Below, piece by piece: positions 1 through 11,285 of a DNA stretch of 64,000 bases. The DNA lies in assembly GCA_009739215.1 (NCBI GenBank), contig VSJF01000007.1:62001-126000 (forward strand), given 5' to 3'. The position numbers and the translations under genes are program-made. The number at the start of each line of letters is the position of its first letter. The stretch's first letter is position 1. The notes beneath the pieces are model-generated. The model searched no databases. It saw only the letters and a program-made list of their open reading frames with translations, and was not told the DNA's origin. This DNA is from Floccularia luteovirens (taxonomy: Eukaryota > Basidiomycota > Agaricomycetes > Agaricales > Squamanitaceae).

Positions 1-439
1 GTACGCCATTTCTCTCATAGTCCCAGCAGAACTCCCTTCCCCGTCCCCTATTCCACGATGGGACGTTGCATATGCGAACCCACTAGAGAGAGGGAGCGTC
101 CCACCAGGGCTTTTGATGCTAGCCGCGAACGCATGTAGCCACAGGGTGTACCCTCCATCTCGAAACACTTGGTCCAAGTCTTGCCAAATCTGATCTTCTG
201 ATTCAAAATCACCTGCCCCAGGTATTCTCCAGGTGTCTAGATCATGAGGAAGCTGGAAGAGAACAGGTTTAGCTGTGCGTTTGAAGACAATGACGCCACC
301 AATATACCTTGTCCCGGTGGTTCTCTTTGCAAACGCTCGATGTAGTTCTTCGTCGCCATACACGTATGTAATATGCAATTGTGGCTGATGTAACCAAACC
401 TGTCATAACCAGTGTTGTGAGTGATCTTGAGAACGACAT
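1..439 (-). CDS. Kinase-like protein with N-terminal membrane anchor, partial (5' end only)
   Basis: The start codon is the ATG at 439-437 on the minus strand and the gene runs off the left edge. Exon 1 encodes about 44 residues: a short N-terminus (MSFSRSL), a hydrophobic stretch that could anchor it in a membrane, then a basic RVWRRR tract. A donor near 309 and an acceptor near 254 join it to an exon beginning LPHDLDTWRIPG, followed by LDQVFRDGGYTLW and SGFAYATSHRG. The same block opens the kinase-like genes at 36777-38163 and 32328-33489, which further on show protein-kinase motifs, so this is the N-terminal part of that family. No stop is seen in the visible part. Activity cannot be judged because the catalytic region lies outside the window. 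The kinase assignment comes from the longer paralogues, not from this fragment. Confidence 0.6.
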
Positions 440-941
440 AGCTATCAATTAACGAGAAGAACTGTCAGGACTCAGAACTCAGAACGCGAAATAACGTTAT
501 ACTTGATAACACGTGACCGCGCCACTCGCACAGCCATTTTAAAAAGTTACTATTCCCATTCTGTCACTAACTGCAGTATGTATGCTCCAAATGATCAAGC
601 CCTTCCAATTATTTTTCATAAGGCGCAATTGTTGGTCTGTACTATCATGTCTTCACTCCAGTGTCGATATTTACATTCTTTTATGATGCAGATTTTGTCG
701 GGATCCTTCCTTGCCTTGCAACTATGACATTCACTGTTAGTGGTTTTATACCTTTAATTAGGTTGTTCTATCTTTCCATACTCACACCACTCACATATCC
801 CTTTGGTAGGGAGTGTTCCTTTTTGGTATTCTGGTGTTCAAGAACCAGTCATGAAATTTGCTTGAAGGATGCTGAAACACCAATATTTATGAACTTCCCG
901 ACAAGACATCGAATGGTGATGTATTGCCCTATGGACACCAT
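440..941. other. Intergenic, no gene seen
   Basis: Between the start of the kinase-like gene and the 3' end of the cysteine-rich membrane protein gene. Overlapping short plus-strand frames exist but have no splice logic, motif or start context that would support a gene. Confidence 0.5.
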
Positions 942-2193
942 TTACATGTATATATGTATCATTTTTGGGTCATTCCCTTCCTTTTCCAGCCTGTGTCGAT
1001 CAGCTGCTGCTGTATGTAAAGCAATGATGGAGCGTCTGAGGCTTTGTACAAGTATAATATTCATTTTGACTAATTCGCGATGACAGTATTTGGATGAAAC
1101 TAACCTGAGCTGTTCCCAATAATACTCTCGCAACTCTTTATGTGCAGCAAACCGGTGGCGTTTGTGGATAAGGGTTAAAAGGAGGCATGTCATAATCATC
1201 GCTAAGTTCGTCCACTAGTTAATTTTAGTATATGGGAGTACGGAGGAAGTACCTGTAAAAATTGTGAGTGCAGTCAAAGCCCATTGCCATGTTGTGACTC
1301 TTAAAGGCGTTTCAGGCGGCTCAGCGCACTTGTTCGTCAGATTATCACAATTATGCTACAAGATCCAGTTAGGTATATTGTTGACACAGAGGTAAACATG
1401 CCTTGTTCTCACCGACTCGCACTCCCCATCAAACAAACACTGTGTTCCAACGAGTTTCGTGGGTGCACATGTCATTTGGGTGGGGTCACAATATAGCGAA
1501 GGTGAGCGACAGTTGTCGCGCGTGATGATGACTGTATATCGAGCTCCAAAGGGCCCCACGTCGGTATAGGTTGTGTTATCAATGATACATGCTTGGCCAA
1601 ATGTGGTGTTCGCATACCTAATATTCATAGAGATTGATATAATCACAAATACGAATGCAAAAGAGAACGCACATGCAAGTGGAGCGCAAGCAAATAGAGC
1701 CGTTGAAGTTCTGGGGACCAGCCAAATCTTTCCAGTCAGGTGGAGGAGCGCATTGTTCGTCACGATTCTTCTCGCACGTCTCACCTACACCAACGAGACC
1801 CATACAACCACTTCCATCGTCTGGGCAAAATTCTCCAGCTGCACACATGGGTGGAGGAGCCAAGTTCCCTGATTGCCCAACAGTACTAATGTTGACACTA
1901 TAACTAGCATTGTAATTTTGATTGTATTTGCTTCCTATAGACTTGGGTTCATATCCAAAAGGAAACTCGTCGCGTGTGCACCGTCGAGGTATGCATGTCC
2001 CGTTCATCGGCGCGGAACAGAATGTGTCTTCACTACATTGGGAAACAAAGCGGTAAGAAAAGGAGTCAAGCCTGTTGTTCGCTCCGTCACATGAACCGTT
2101 GAGTGCAACAGCACCTGCGGAACATGTACGTAAATTTTTTAGGCAGATAAGGACGAGTAAGCATGTGTGAGTTAAATGGAAGAACATCAACAT
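942..2193 (-). CDS. Cysteine-rich secretory-pathway protein with one C-terminal TM segment
   Basis: The start is the ATG at 2193 (MLMFFHLTHTCLLV), which opens a typical signal peptide. The luminal part has more than a dozen cysteines in small clusters (CSEDTFC, MCAAGEFCPDDGSGC, QCLFDGECES) and several N-glycosylation sequons, ending with DNLTNKCAEPPETP. Then comes a hydrophobic helix (WALTALTIF continuing after an intron into MIMTCLLLTLI), a basic stop-transfer (HKRHR) and a short cytosolic tail ending at 942. I infer about four introns, for example a donor after the exon ending STCM, one after GECES, one after the helix start at about 1252, and a last one in the tail. The topology is type I with a large disulfide-rich ectodomain. 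I do not recognise a named family; similar cysteine-rich single-pass proteins of unknown role are common in Agaricomycetes. The last exon border is uncertain. Confidence 0.55.
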
Positions 2194-2518
2194 CAAAAAT
2201 TTGGCGTGCTGACAGATGAACTCGGTTTGTAAGGTGAAAGAAGGTGTATCGTCAGCCTCCCTTTGAACACTTGGAAAGTTGGCCCATTCCTGGTAACCGG
2301 TCTGGATGCAATATCAAAGTATGTAGCCCAGATAAAATATATTCGGTTAGTAGTAGTTCTAATTTCATTTTTGAATACTGTTCTAGTTGTCAACAGTAAC
2401 TACACATCATGACATAGATTACGTTAGTTCAAAATCGAGATAAATATCGAAGATTCGTTATTTAGCTACAGATATTTATCAAACGAGAAGCCATTCTGAT
2501 GTATAGTACTCGTGTTCA
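2194..2518. other. Intergenic, no gene seen
   Basis: Lies between the start of the cysteine-rich membrane gene and the stop of the glutathione S-transferase gene, both on the minus strand, so it should hold the promoter of the first and the terminator of the second. No clear motif was identified. Confidence 0.4.
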
Positions 2519-3424
2519 TCAGTTCTTTTCCTCGTTATCGTAAGAGGATACGGATTTAACACCATTTTGAACAGATTTCCAGCTCTTCCTCTGGGTTAGA
2601 TCGTTAAACCACCTAGCAAGGTAACGGTTTTTAAGACAATATTGATAAATGAGTCACAGTTGCCATACATACCTCGCAACATTGGGTTTCGCGGTCATGA
2701 TGTCACTTCCAGCTTTGGAAAGCATTACCCCGTATGGTAAGTGGAAGAGGTCCGCAAGGGTAATTTCCTATACAAATGCGGACATTTAGTGTATGTTGTG
2801 AATATATATATATATATTACTGACGTTACCAGTAAGATATTTTTGTTTACTGAGAATTACATCGTATACGTCGAGTTTTGCAGAAAGGTTTGCAATGAGA
2901 TTATCGAATACCTTTTTATCGGGTGTTTGTCCTCTGTACCTGATGTGTGGTTTGCCTCGATTACTCTTGGGGCAGCCATAATAGAGAAATTATCACTTAC
3001 ACCTTGAATATCATTTCTGCCACTGCGGGTTCAGCATATGTTTTGAAATCTTCCGACTCGATCGATGCTGCTTGTTCAAAAAGCGCATTGCCTTTGAGAT
3101 CGGATGGAACGAGCTGGGGTGTTTTATCGTTCTTGTACTTCGCATAGATGTAACGGGTAATAGCGCGACTCTCATAGAGGGTAAAACCGTCATCTTCCTA
3201 AAGTTGGGTAGGTAAGTTATACTGAATAATCACTTCGAAAGCTGGAAGCGTACAATGTATGGGATCTGGCCAAAAGGCTGTATCTTGCGGTACTCGGGAG
3301 TCAAGTGCTCGCCTTGGGCAAAGTTCACCTGGACGAACTCGAAGGGAGCGCGTACTTCATGAAGGACAATTGCAACACGAAGGGTGCAAGTTGATGTTGC
3401 ATTACCGTGGAGTTTAAGAACCAT
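2519..3424 (-). CDS. Glutathione S-transferase
   Basis: Conjugates glutathione to electrophiles in the cytosol. The start ATG at 3424 opens MVLKLHGNATSTCTLRV, the thioredoxin-fold N-terminal domain with the usual Ser/Thr-rich active-site region, followed by the cis-proline segment FGQIPYI. After an intron (donor GTACGC near 3242, acceptor near 3199) comes EDDGFTLYESRAITRYI, which carries the glutathione-binding E-S pair. Further exons give QLVPSDLKGNALFEQAASIE, AEMIFK, a helical exon with LDVYDVILSKQKYLTG, then LADLFHLPYG, and a final exon ending in TGA at 2521-2519. About 215 residues from six exons, the normal length for the fungal phi/theta-like group. Every join keeps frame, so the gene looks intact. 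Its upstream neighbour is a gene-free stretch; no regulatory site was identified. Confidence 0.88.
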
Positions 3425-5263
3425 CTTTAGCTTGAGTTGCGAATTGAGGATGAGAGGGATGAATGGGAAAAAAGTAGCTATCGAATGAGCATTTTTATAG
3501 GTCCTCAGAGCTGGATATTCTGTTCTGCCAATTCTGTTTAAAAATTTGCTGACTGAGGTGAACACAAATCCCAAGTGACCCAATGGGTGTTTCGTAATGT
3601 GTATGACATAATCGTTAGTCAATGTTCACGTTCAGTCTTTGTAACTTTGAATTTGAAACTTCGATCAGGAACATGAAAGGAAGTACTTTTTGATATAGAC
3701 TCACCCAGAAATCCCGTCTTCTGCGAATCATGTTCATGCCACTGATAGCGACTGCGTTTCGGTAACCCAGGGTTTGAAGTTTATCAGCATAATTACTCAC
3801 TGGGTCAAATATCCAATTTCGTAGCATGAGGACCTCTGGAACTCTGTTCACACTATTTATCACGTTAACATCCCAACCTCTATGCGCATCGTGTCTTTCG
3901 ATAGTCCAAAATATTCGAACGCTAGGGAGACGAGATAACTGGGGCAGCAAGGTCTTATTTTGTCATGTCCCTGGATACCAGCAAGTTATATGGAGACAAT
4001 GACTGCGGGACAGATGATATGGGTGTCCATTCGTATGTACGAAAGTTAACAGCTGAATCGTTATATCAGAAGCTCGGCATTGTACAAAAACGAATCAACA
4101 AGTCAACCAGAGAGAATTTGGTGATCACAAGTGCCACGTCATGCCATTGACTCGAACCATCTTCTCGTCTCCTTTTCTACCTCATGGCAACATGCATTCT
4201 TTCGGGTCTTGTTAATCATGAAAATAGGACATGGAACCTAAGTATCCTTCTTCAAGATACAGTTTCTGTCTGCCATGTTCCTACGTATTCCAAAAACAGA
4301 TAAGATCAAAAGAATTTACTATATAGAGCTGGGTTTGTGCTTGAAGGCTGGTTGTAACCCGGGTGACAGGGGGAAGCAAGTTATCGCCTTGTAATTTCTA
4401 TGGGCTGAAACATGCCCGAATACAAACACAAAGTGCACCTCTCGCTGTTTTAATCCGATGTCGGTTCGAAAGATTCCAACGATTACTCATCCGAGTGTAA
4501 CGTCTGTAAGTATGAGCTTACTCGCCAAGGACTTAGCGAGTAGTAATTCGTAAGCACCAAGGTTCAAAGCAAACCGACTCCTTGATTCTCGGATTATGGG
4601 GATTGTGAGTTCGAATAAATCAGATGGCAATCAATTTTTTTTCTCCCTTTCATGATTTCCGAGAGATTCCGAATTTGTTTCAATTGCTTTATTTTACTCT
4701 CTACCTGCAGATGAGGTGATCTTTGTTGGAAATTATCGAGTAGGCAGAGAGGAGACTTGTCGATTCGAATATTCGTGCTTAACACTTTCGGAGTTTGAAA
4801 AAATTACAGGGGTCTTAAAGTTCGTTTTTAGTCCGATACTGAACCATATCTTGCTAACCTGCACGCTACTTCCGCCTCGAACAGAAACTTGCTATAGGTG
4901 GATTATAGGTAGCTATACGCGTTGACATGGAGGGAGGATATCATTTCTCACCTACTGTTATATGTTGTACTTACTGAAAGACTCTAATAGCCTGAGTGAC
5001 TGGTGCTTGAGTGCAATGATTGTTGCTCATATTCATTCTGAGAAATTCCAGAATTTACATAAAGATGCTACGATGTACCAATGTTTCAAGTTAAGGTGTG
5101 CCAGGGCGTTCTTTCAACGGAGTTCTTATACAATGTATTTGCGAAGTTCTTGGGCGGCTTTATAGGCTGGACAGATCTTCATTACGTTTTTGTCTTGCAA
5201 GTATACAGCACGTCAATAATCAACAATAATAGCCGATTGAGGAATGACGGGCATGTTGTGTTT
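3425..5263. other. Gene-free stretch of about 1.8 kb
   Basis: Contains the promoter side of the glutathione S-transferase gene and the 3' flank of the gene ending at 5264. A 111-residue open frame on the minus strand (3615-3950) has no motif I recognise and no supported splicing, so it is not called. No tRNA or repeat was found. Confidence 0.4.
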
Positions 5264-6340
5264 TCAAAGAGGCATGCTCTCTGACTTCGAGGCGCCAAGA
5301 ACTGATTTCTTGTGGTTACGACGACCTCCGCGTCTACGGCGAGGTTTTGGGGCCACAATTGCAATTGGCTTAGCGGGAGGGGGCGGTGACCAGAATGAAG
5401 TCACAGAACTAGCTCCTTGAAAAATTTTAGGCGAGGAAGTAGAATAACCTAGGAATTTGTCGCTTTCGAGAGATTTCATAGAAAAACCCCCTTCTAATTT
5501 CAAAGTCTCTCGTTCTTTCACGTCCGCTATGTGCATGGAACGTTTGACCGACCGGAACTCACAGAGCGCCCCGACGGAGGTGCTGCCTTTGACGTCGGCG
5601 GTATCCTATATCTAGACGTTATACCCAATAAAATCCAGGCAAAATGCTACGGCTCACCCAGCTTTCCTTGGTGGCAAAATAGTCGGAGCGATTGTCCGTA
5701 GCAGCGCCAACCTTTCCACCTTCCACACTATTGAGCGTTGTATCATATGAAATGTCAGACTTTATGATAGGCTAAACACCAATAATTCAGAGATAGTGAA
5801 TGAAATAAGGCAGAGATGACGTACTTCGATATTGTCACACCCGCCTAAGCTGTTACCTGTACATCTCGAGTCGGATCCCTGACCATATTCTCGATAGCCC
5901 GATTCCAGCTTATCCAAATAAGCATTGGCAACAATGAGGGTCCTTAGCATAGGCACAGCAACACGCTCAACCGTAGAAAAAACCACCCTGCCAACGATGA
6001 AAATCATAGCAAAGACAAGATAACGCATCAAAGCGATTCCAAAGTGAAGGAGGTAAAGTCGAATATTGATGATCTTATCTTGTGCAAAACCAGCAACCGA
6101 AATTTTCGAAACCCCATAAATAAAGGTACTCGCGGGGGGGTTATTTCCATCGTATGCAGAAATCGCGTAGAGCTGATTTACTTCAATACCAGCTAAACCA
6201 GCAGCGGGAGCGATGTAGTGGTTCAGAGCGGGTTTAGCAATGTCAGCACATTTGCTAACAGCGAGGTGGGTAAATTTGAGACAAGTTTGTAGCAATGAAT
6301 AGAGATGTCCGTTTAAAGCTCGGGGAGTAATGGTAATCAT
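5264..6340 (-). CDS. Membrane protein of unknown function with basic C-terminus
   Basis: Starts at the ATG at 6340-6338 and ends at TGA 5266-5264. Three exons are inferred: the first ends GGCDNIE at a GTACGT donor near 5829, the second encodes IIKSDISYDTTLNSVEGG through ATKESW and ends at a GTGAGC donor, and the third begins DTADVKG. The product is about 300 residues. It has one strong hydrophobic helix (LMRYLVFAMIFIVGRVVF, around residue 105) and weaker apolar stretches near the N-terminus, then a polar, serine-rich C-terminal half with a PPPPAKP run and a very basic RRRRGGRRNHKK tract before the end. I do not recognise the family. Consistent splice phases and absence of stops suggest a real gene. 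The basic tail could bind nucleic acid or acidic lipid, which is only inference. Confidence 0.5.
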
Positions 6341-8027
6341 ATTGGTTGGGAGTCACTAGTCAAGTGTGGTGGACGTTTGAATTTTATATTCCTCCAGGCA
6401 GGCATTTGTTGGTTCTAGTTTGTTCGGTGACATAGTAACACCACCCCATTGCCATGCCAGTTTCCAGCGAACATAGACGTCAAAAATATGCTGGGTTCTT
6501 TGTTAAGACGTTAAGCTGCTATGAAATGTGAATAGTTCCATAAGAAGAATATTCACCTATTTCGTATATTCTTTGTATAGACACTCATCGGAGTGAGTAT
6601 ATGCGCCGTTTGTTCCAACTTCCAAGACGAAGACCTTTCTAATAACAATTCCTGTAGTGCTTATGTTCCAAATATCTCCTGGCGACATCGATGAACCATG
6701 AATGTAAGTTTTAAATCATATAGTGCTGTTGTATACTTAGCAATGCACAGAAATATCGGGACACTCTGTCAGCAGATATCGTTTGAACACTTTTGATTTT
6801 CCGAGATGTGCATTTACATGCGTTTGGGTAGATAATCTCCTATGGAAGAATGTCACGCAAGGGTGTTTGGAGTATATAGACCTAATATCAATAATTATCA
6901 ACAAACATCCTTGACAAGTTCTGCCACCAAGCTTACAAGAAGTGCTAGATTCGATTATTGCCCTCTGCAGTCAAACTTCGTACTTGTAGTGCGATTCTAG
7001 TGAAGTGGCAAGTATGTGAAGAATCGCAGTTCGAATAAACATGTGACTGACTTTCCTAGCAACAAGACGTCTAGATACATATAAGTAGCTAGGCTAACTC
7101 ACTTTTTTGGTCGCTAACGGACAGACTATCATCAATACACAGCTTCTTAATCCATTGGCCGGCTCGGTGAATTTTCAGTTCATCTCCAATAAAACCTCTC
7201 ACATCCATAATAGTACCAATAGACAAACATAGTCTGATTTTACCCATAAAATATAAACATAGTATCGAATTCCCTAAAGTGTCAAAATGATATGCAAAGT
7301 TGTGGTACCTCAGGGAGAATTCGGTGCAGACTACCTGTTGTATGGATTAAATTTCGCACTTGTTCTACAAACAAGAGGTTTGTTCATCGATATATACCCT
7401 GTCCATCACAATACAGCAAACCCCTACCAAGGAATTGTTGGCAATGTCTCCGTCTAAAAATATATCACATAATTTCAGCCGGTGGATTCCCACAAGTCCA
7501 CAATATTTGTGTCTTTACTGGGTTACGCACTTATCACAATGCAATGGTCAAACCGGGACATTGTGAATGCAGCGACAGAGTTTGTGAGAACGAAGTTCCT
7601 GGTATGGGTGGAGGCGCCGAGTTGGCTTGAGATTGCTTTTAGAGCATTGCTCATAGCGCTCTCAGGGTGTGAGGTATGTGTTTCCATTGATTGGTATATA
7701 CAACAATGGTACCAAAGCTAATGTGGACAAACATAGCCTGACTTACTCATGAATACTAGTATCAAAATTCCGTAACGTATACAAGGTTCGGAGCGTCAGA
7801 ATATTGTTAGCAATCGAACTGATCAGGTGGTCACCTTGCTACCGTGCAATTTTGGAGCAAAGATCAACAGGAGGAGCCCGACACTGGATAGATAGTTATT
7901 TTCGTACATAGGGTATGTTACTTGCTTGAAAACGCCGACTTAGTCCGCGATATGTATGGAAAGCTTACAGAATGGCTGCAGCGGGAAATCTTGAAAGTAT
8001 GAATAATATGTATATTGGTTATCTCTT
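6341..8027. other. Gene-free stretch of about 1.7 kb
   Basis: Low-GC sequence upstream of the gene starting at 6340. A plus-strand frame around 7482-7721 has a hydrophobic part (WLEIAFRALLIAL) but no start, splice or homology support. Nothing else was recognised. Confidence 0.4.
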
Positions 8028-8764
8028 TTATGTTTGGCTCACTTTCAGATTGCAAACAGCCAAACAGGATCTCGATGCTCCACGGCCATCACAGCCGCGT
8101 TCTGACAGGTAGGGACGGGTGGCAGAGAGCCAGAACCCGTCCTGTCTCCCTCGCACTGAAAACCCAGCCGGGTCGGCACACGAAACCGTCACACGGCTGT
8201 CATATGCTGGAAAGTACGGTCCCAGTTGGCAGCCCCACGGCATGGTGCTATATAGTGCAGGAACTTTTCCTGAGGTGTCTATGTTGCCAATCAGTGCCGT
8301 CGCGCCGTCCGATTCTATTTCACCTTGAGCAAAAACACTCTTCTGTAGCATTGCGGCGCAGCACGCATATGATGCATGATAAGATACCGGTTTTGAAAGT
8401 TAAACTTAGAAAGCCAGTGAGTCTGATAGTACAGATGTGATAAATTGTATTGTTGCTTTACCTTGTATCTAAGGGCAGAAAATTCCAGCAAAGTAATCAC
8501 GCCGGCTTTTGGAGAGTCGTTTCCGGCCAGTGCGAGCAGTCTGGCCTCGTCAGATGGTGTCCGCAAATTTGTAATGTTAATTTTTCCGTAAGAAGAGGTG
8601 ATAATTATAAGATGAAAAAAAGCTTGCTTCCGCGTCTTCTTGATATGCTCGTGCGCGGACCTTACTTGAACAAGATCGCAACCCCACATGATCGATGCTC
8701 TATTCCCTTTTCCCCCTGAGACCGTCACTCGCTCTCGAGTTGTGATATATCGATATTTGGACAC
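8028..8764 (-). other. Possible gene or relic, GC-richer than surroundings
   Basis: Two overlapping minus-strand frames of 149 and 107 codons cover this segment. Parts read like protein (SDEARLLALAGNDSPKAGV, then DGATALIGNIDTSG and GCQLGPYFPAYDSR), and there are possible donors after CDLVQ and after SALRYK. However, no single spliced model with good acceptors could be built, there is no clear ATG, and no family was recognised. The 8050-8320 part is visibly richer in G and C than the flanks, as coding exons in this window tend to be. It could be a decayed gene, an inserted fragment, or a gene whose start lies elsewhere. Confidence 0.25.
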
Positions 8765-8930
8765 CTGGTGAGTACATCAAATATTTGACTGCTATAAAAT
8801 CGTGTCTAGGGAGATGAGATCTAGATGTGAAAGTATTGCATCAGTTATTCTTTTTGCAATGTCAACAAAAGCAAAGACGCGGGAATTGCAGAGACTCCAT
8901 GCGTTTGCTATGGCGTCTTCATATTCTTAG

Positions 8931-8961
8931 ATAGTCTCGTACCGTCTGGGAACGAGACTAT
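8931..8961. repeat. Perfect 10-base inverted repeat with 11-base spacer
   Basis: The arm atagtctcgt at 8931-8940 is matched by acgagactat at 8952-8961. The motif attcttagata is present on both outer sides, overlapping the arms. The element sits about 60 bases upstream of the start codon of the membrane-protein gene at 9023, so it could form a hairpin or be a palindromic binding site in that promoter region. Confidence 0.5.
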
Positions 8962-9022
8962 TCTTAGATATCGTATCATTGTCATCGCAAAGTTCACGAC
9001 AGACGGAATAATCCGGTTCATC

Positions 9023-9774
9023 ATGCACTCGGACTATTTATACTACCCTAGGCAATATTCGACAACCACTAGCCCACTGCAGCAAAAGCAATCACCTCAG
9101 GCAATGTCATCGTCGCAATCATCATACTTTGTATATTTCTTCAACAAAGCTAAAGCAATAATGTTTCCTCTCCCTAGTGTCCCTCATCATTTTCTCAAAG
9201 ACATCACCTCGTTATTATTCCTAGTTCATAAACAGATTCTTCACTACATATTTCTGCTGGGCTGGCCTCTGTACTACGCATCACAACTGGTGCAGGAGGA
9301 AAATACCAATCCCGACACCGAACTGGCAAATGACATTGTCCGTGCACCACCCATAGCCGTACATGTCAAGATTGCAGTTGATAACATCAAGAGCTTGCTC
9401 CCCATATCATTAACCTACATACCGTAAGCACTGTCCTTCGTTGTATATATACCACTACTCACATATATCAGATTCTGCGTATTCCAGCTCCAATCTTCCA
9501 GTCGCAGTGAGAGGTTTTTCGCATTGGTCTCCCTCTCTACCGCGATCTTAAGCGCTACTATGACTATTGCATACGGAGTGTTTGCGGATAATCTTGAGCA
9601 TGTTTCAGATCTCCGTGTTCTGTCTACCATTCTTGCCATTCCACTCGCTTTCATGTGCTGGTCAGTGCCGGATTTACCTAAAAACATAATGTTAATTTTG
9701 CTCCATATAGGTCATATATAGCATTGATTGGTACCATAGTTTGCTTCATCTCGTATGGAGGCCTTGGAGGTTAG
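9023..9774 (+). CDS. Small multi-pass membrane protein of unknown function
   Basis: The start ATG at 9023 gives a polar, Ser/Gln-rich N-terminus of about 35 residues. An intron (donor GTAAGC at 9424, acceptor before 9473) joins CC to A and preserves frame into FCVFQLQSSSRSERFF. A second intron (donor GTCAGT near 9662, acceptor TATAG near 9711) joins CW to SYIALIGTIVCFISYGG, ending at TAG 9772-9774. The product is about 220 residues. Hydrophobic segments are LLFLVHKQILHYIFLLGWPLYY, LVSLSTAILSATMTIAYGVF, LSTILAIPLAFMCW and the C-terminal YIALIGTIVCFISYG; the loop after the first segment is acidic (VQEENTNPDTE). I do not recognise the family. The clean phase at both introns makes a real gene likely. 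Confidence 0.55.
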
Positions 9775-10637
9775 CAAACCACAGAGAGAATGGGATTATA
9801 CGTGACAAGAATGTACCGATATCCGATATTTTCGAGTCGGGTTTGGTAATCCCAATTCCGGGTCTGTGTTGATAAGGTTGAAAGTACTGAGTTCGACTCA
9901 CGAAATATTACGAAGATCTGGATGAGGACATCGCTGTACCAAACCAGTATGATTAGCATTTAAAGCGGTTATGATCATAAAAGCACACGCCAATTGGATC
10001 ACCTACCACATACAAGCGAGACAAGCGATGAGCGTGGAAAGAATGTTTGCTTGTTCGTCACTAACATCGGATTGGAAGAAATTTGGAAGGCAGTTCCCGA
10101 GCAGTTCTGAGTACAGCGATGCTGAGAGTGCACGACCTACAAGAATGGCAGATAACATTGTTGTACCGCAGATCCTACACAATATCAAATCTTGAGTGGG
10201 TGAATTCCTGTTGTAGTCTTATAGAAACATAGTGTGGTCAGGCATTAGATGAGGGGGTTGATATCAGTCACGTCCATTTCTGCAGCTTATTAGATTAAAA
10301 GTTACATTAATGGTGTACTTTGAATAGTCAAGAGGTCCTACCATCCAGTTGTGAGCTAGGGGTTGAGAAAACTTGGCGCAGCTCTTTGCACATTGGTATT
10401 CGAGAACGCGTGTCATCCCCCTTTTTTCAATGAATAAACCTTGAAGGCTGTCAGAGTAGAATTGGATGACAATCACTGCGTAGTGAGAATATTAAAATTT
10501 TAGGCAACTTTATTGAAGATAACGAGACCAAGTCCGACAACTAAAGTGATGCAGAAACAAGCCGTTAAAATGCGAACGGCTTGTATCTTCATCCACAAGT
10601 TGGAGAGAATAACAAATGCTGACTTTTTCAGAAGCAG
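9775..10637. other. Intergenic, no gene seen
   Basis: 3' flank of the small membrane-protein gene and 3' side of the kinase-like relic. Short frames on both strands mirror each other and have no supporting motif. Confidence 0.4.
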
Positions 10638-11085
10638 TCAATTGACCACAACCTTTCTCTTGTCTTGCGAGTCCCCATAGGCAAGTGAAGTCAATTTTCG
10701 AGATATTCCAATACGCTGGAACACTCGCTCTATACGAGTACTCGAGGGCGTAACGTATGCGAACCCACTAGCGAGACTCTTACCAGGGTTTTGGATACTA
10801 GAACCATACGCGTATGGCCATAAAGTGTACCCTCCATCTCGAAACACTTGGTCCAACTCTCGCCATATGTGATCTTCTGTTTGCTGTGTATCCCAGGTAT
10901 CCTCCAGGTGTCTAAATCATAAGGAAGCTAGGAAATGGTCTGGTTTAGCTACGCATTCGACGAGGATCTTGTTCGCAAACGGTCTGTGTTGCTCTTTGTC
11001 GCTTTACACGCATATAGTATGTAATTGTGGCTGATGCAGCCAAACCTGTCATAACCAGTGCTGTAAGTGATCTTGAGAACGACAT
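10638..11085 (-). pseudogene. Truncated kinase-like gene relic
   Basis: Minus strand, from an ATG at 11085. The first exon (MSFSRSLTALVMTGL, then a TM-like stretch and RVKRQR) closely matches the gene at 1-439. After a decayed intron comes LDQVFRDGGYTLWP, the same block as in the other three copies, and SGFAYV, after which similarity is lost and the frame stops at 10638. The rest of the family sequence (the FQYQDIIFG lobe and the catalytic loop) is absent. The joint between exon 1 and DTWRIPG is also damaged. This is a 5' fragment, not a working gene. It shows the family was copied several times in this region. Confidence 0.7.
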
Positions 11086-11159
11086 ACTTAGCTTAGCGTG
11101 AGGCACCAGAGGAGAATGCAAAGATTGAATTGATTTTTGATAACACGTGACCGCGCAAC

Positions 11160-11285
11160 TATGCATTTCCGCCACAGTTCCCGGAACACTCGCTCTATCA
11201 CCCTCTATCTCTATCTCCAAGTAGGACGTGGCATATGCGAATCCATTGATACCCCGACTTTGAAACCAAATTTATACCCACAGCT
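11160..11285 (-). pseudogene. Second short kinase-like fragment, out of order
   Basis: Minus-strand translation around 11250-11160 gives GFAYATSY, then an acidic EIEIEGD insert and ASVPGTVAEM, which parallels the SGFAYATSHRG to MRE/SEM region of the paralogues. It lies upstream of the start codon of the relic at 11085, although this part belongs downstream of that start. So the locus holds two partial copies in scrambled order. Limits are approximate. Confidence 0.5.

Noticed and set aside
3615..3950. 111-codon minus-strand frame upstream of the glutathione S-transferase
   Set aside because: No motif, no clear start context, no splice logic. Open frames of this size occur by chance in this window.
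7292..7721. Overlapping plus-strand frames with an apolar stretch
   Set aside because: No single frame continues with acceptable splice sites and there is no recognisable domain.
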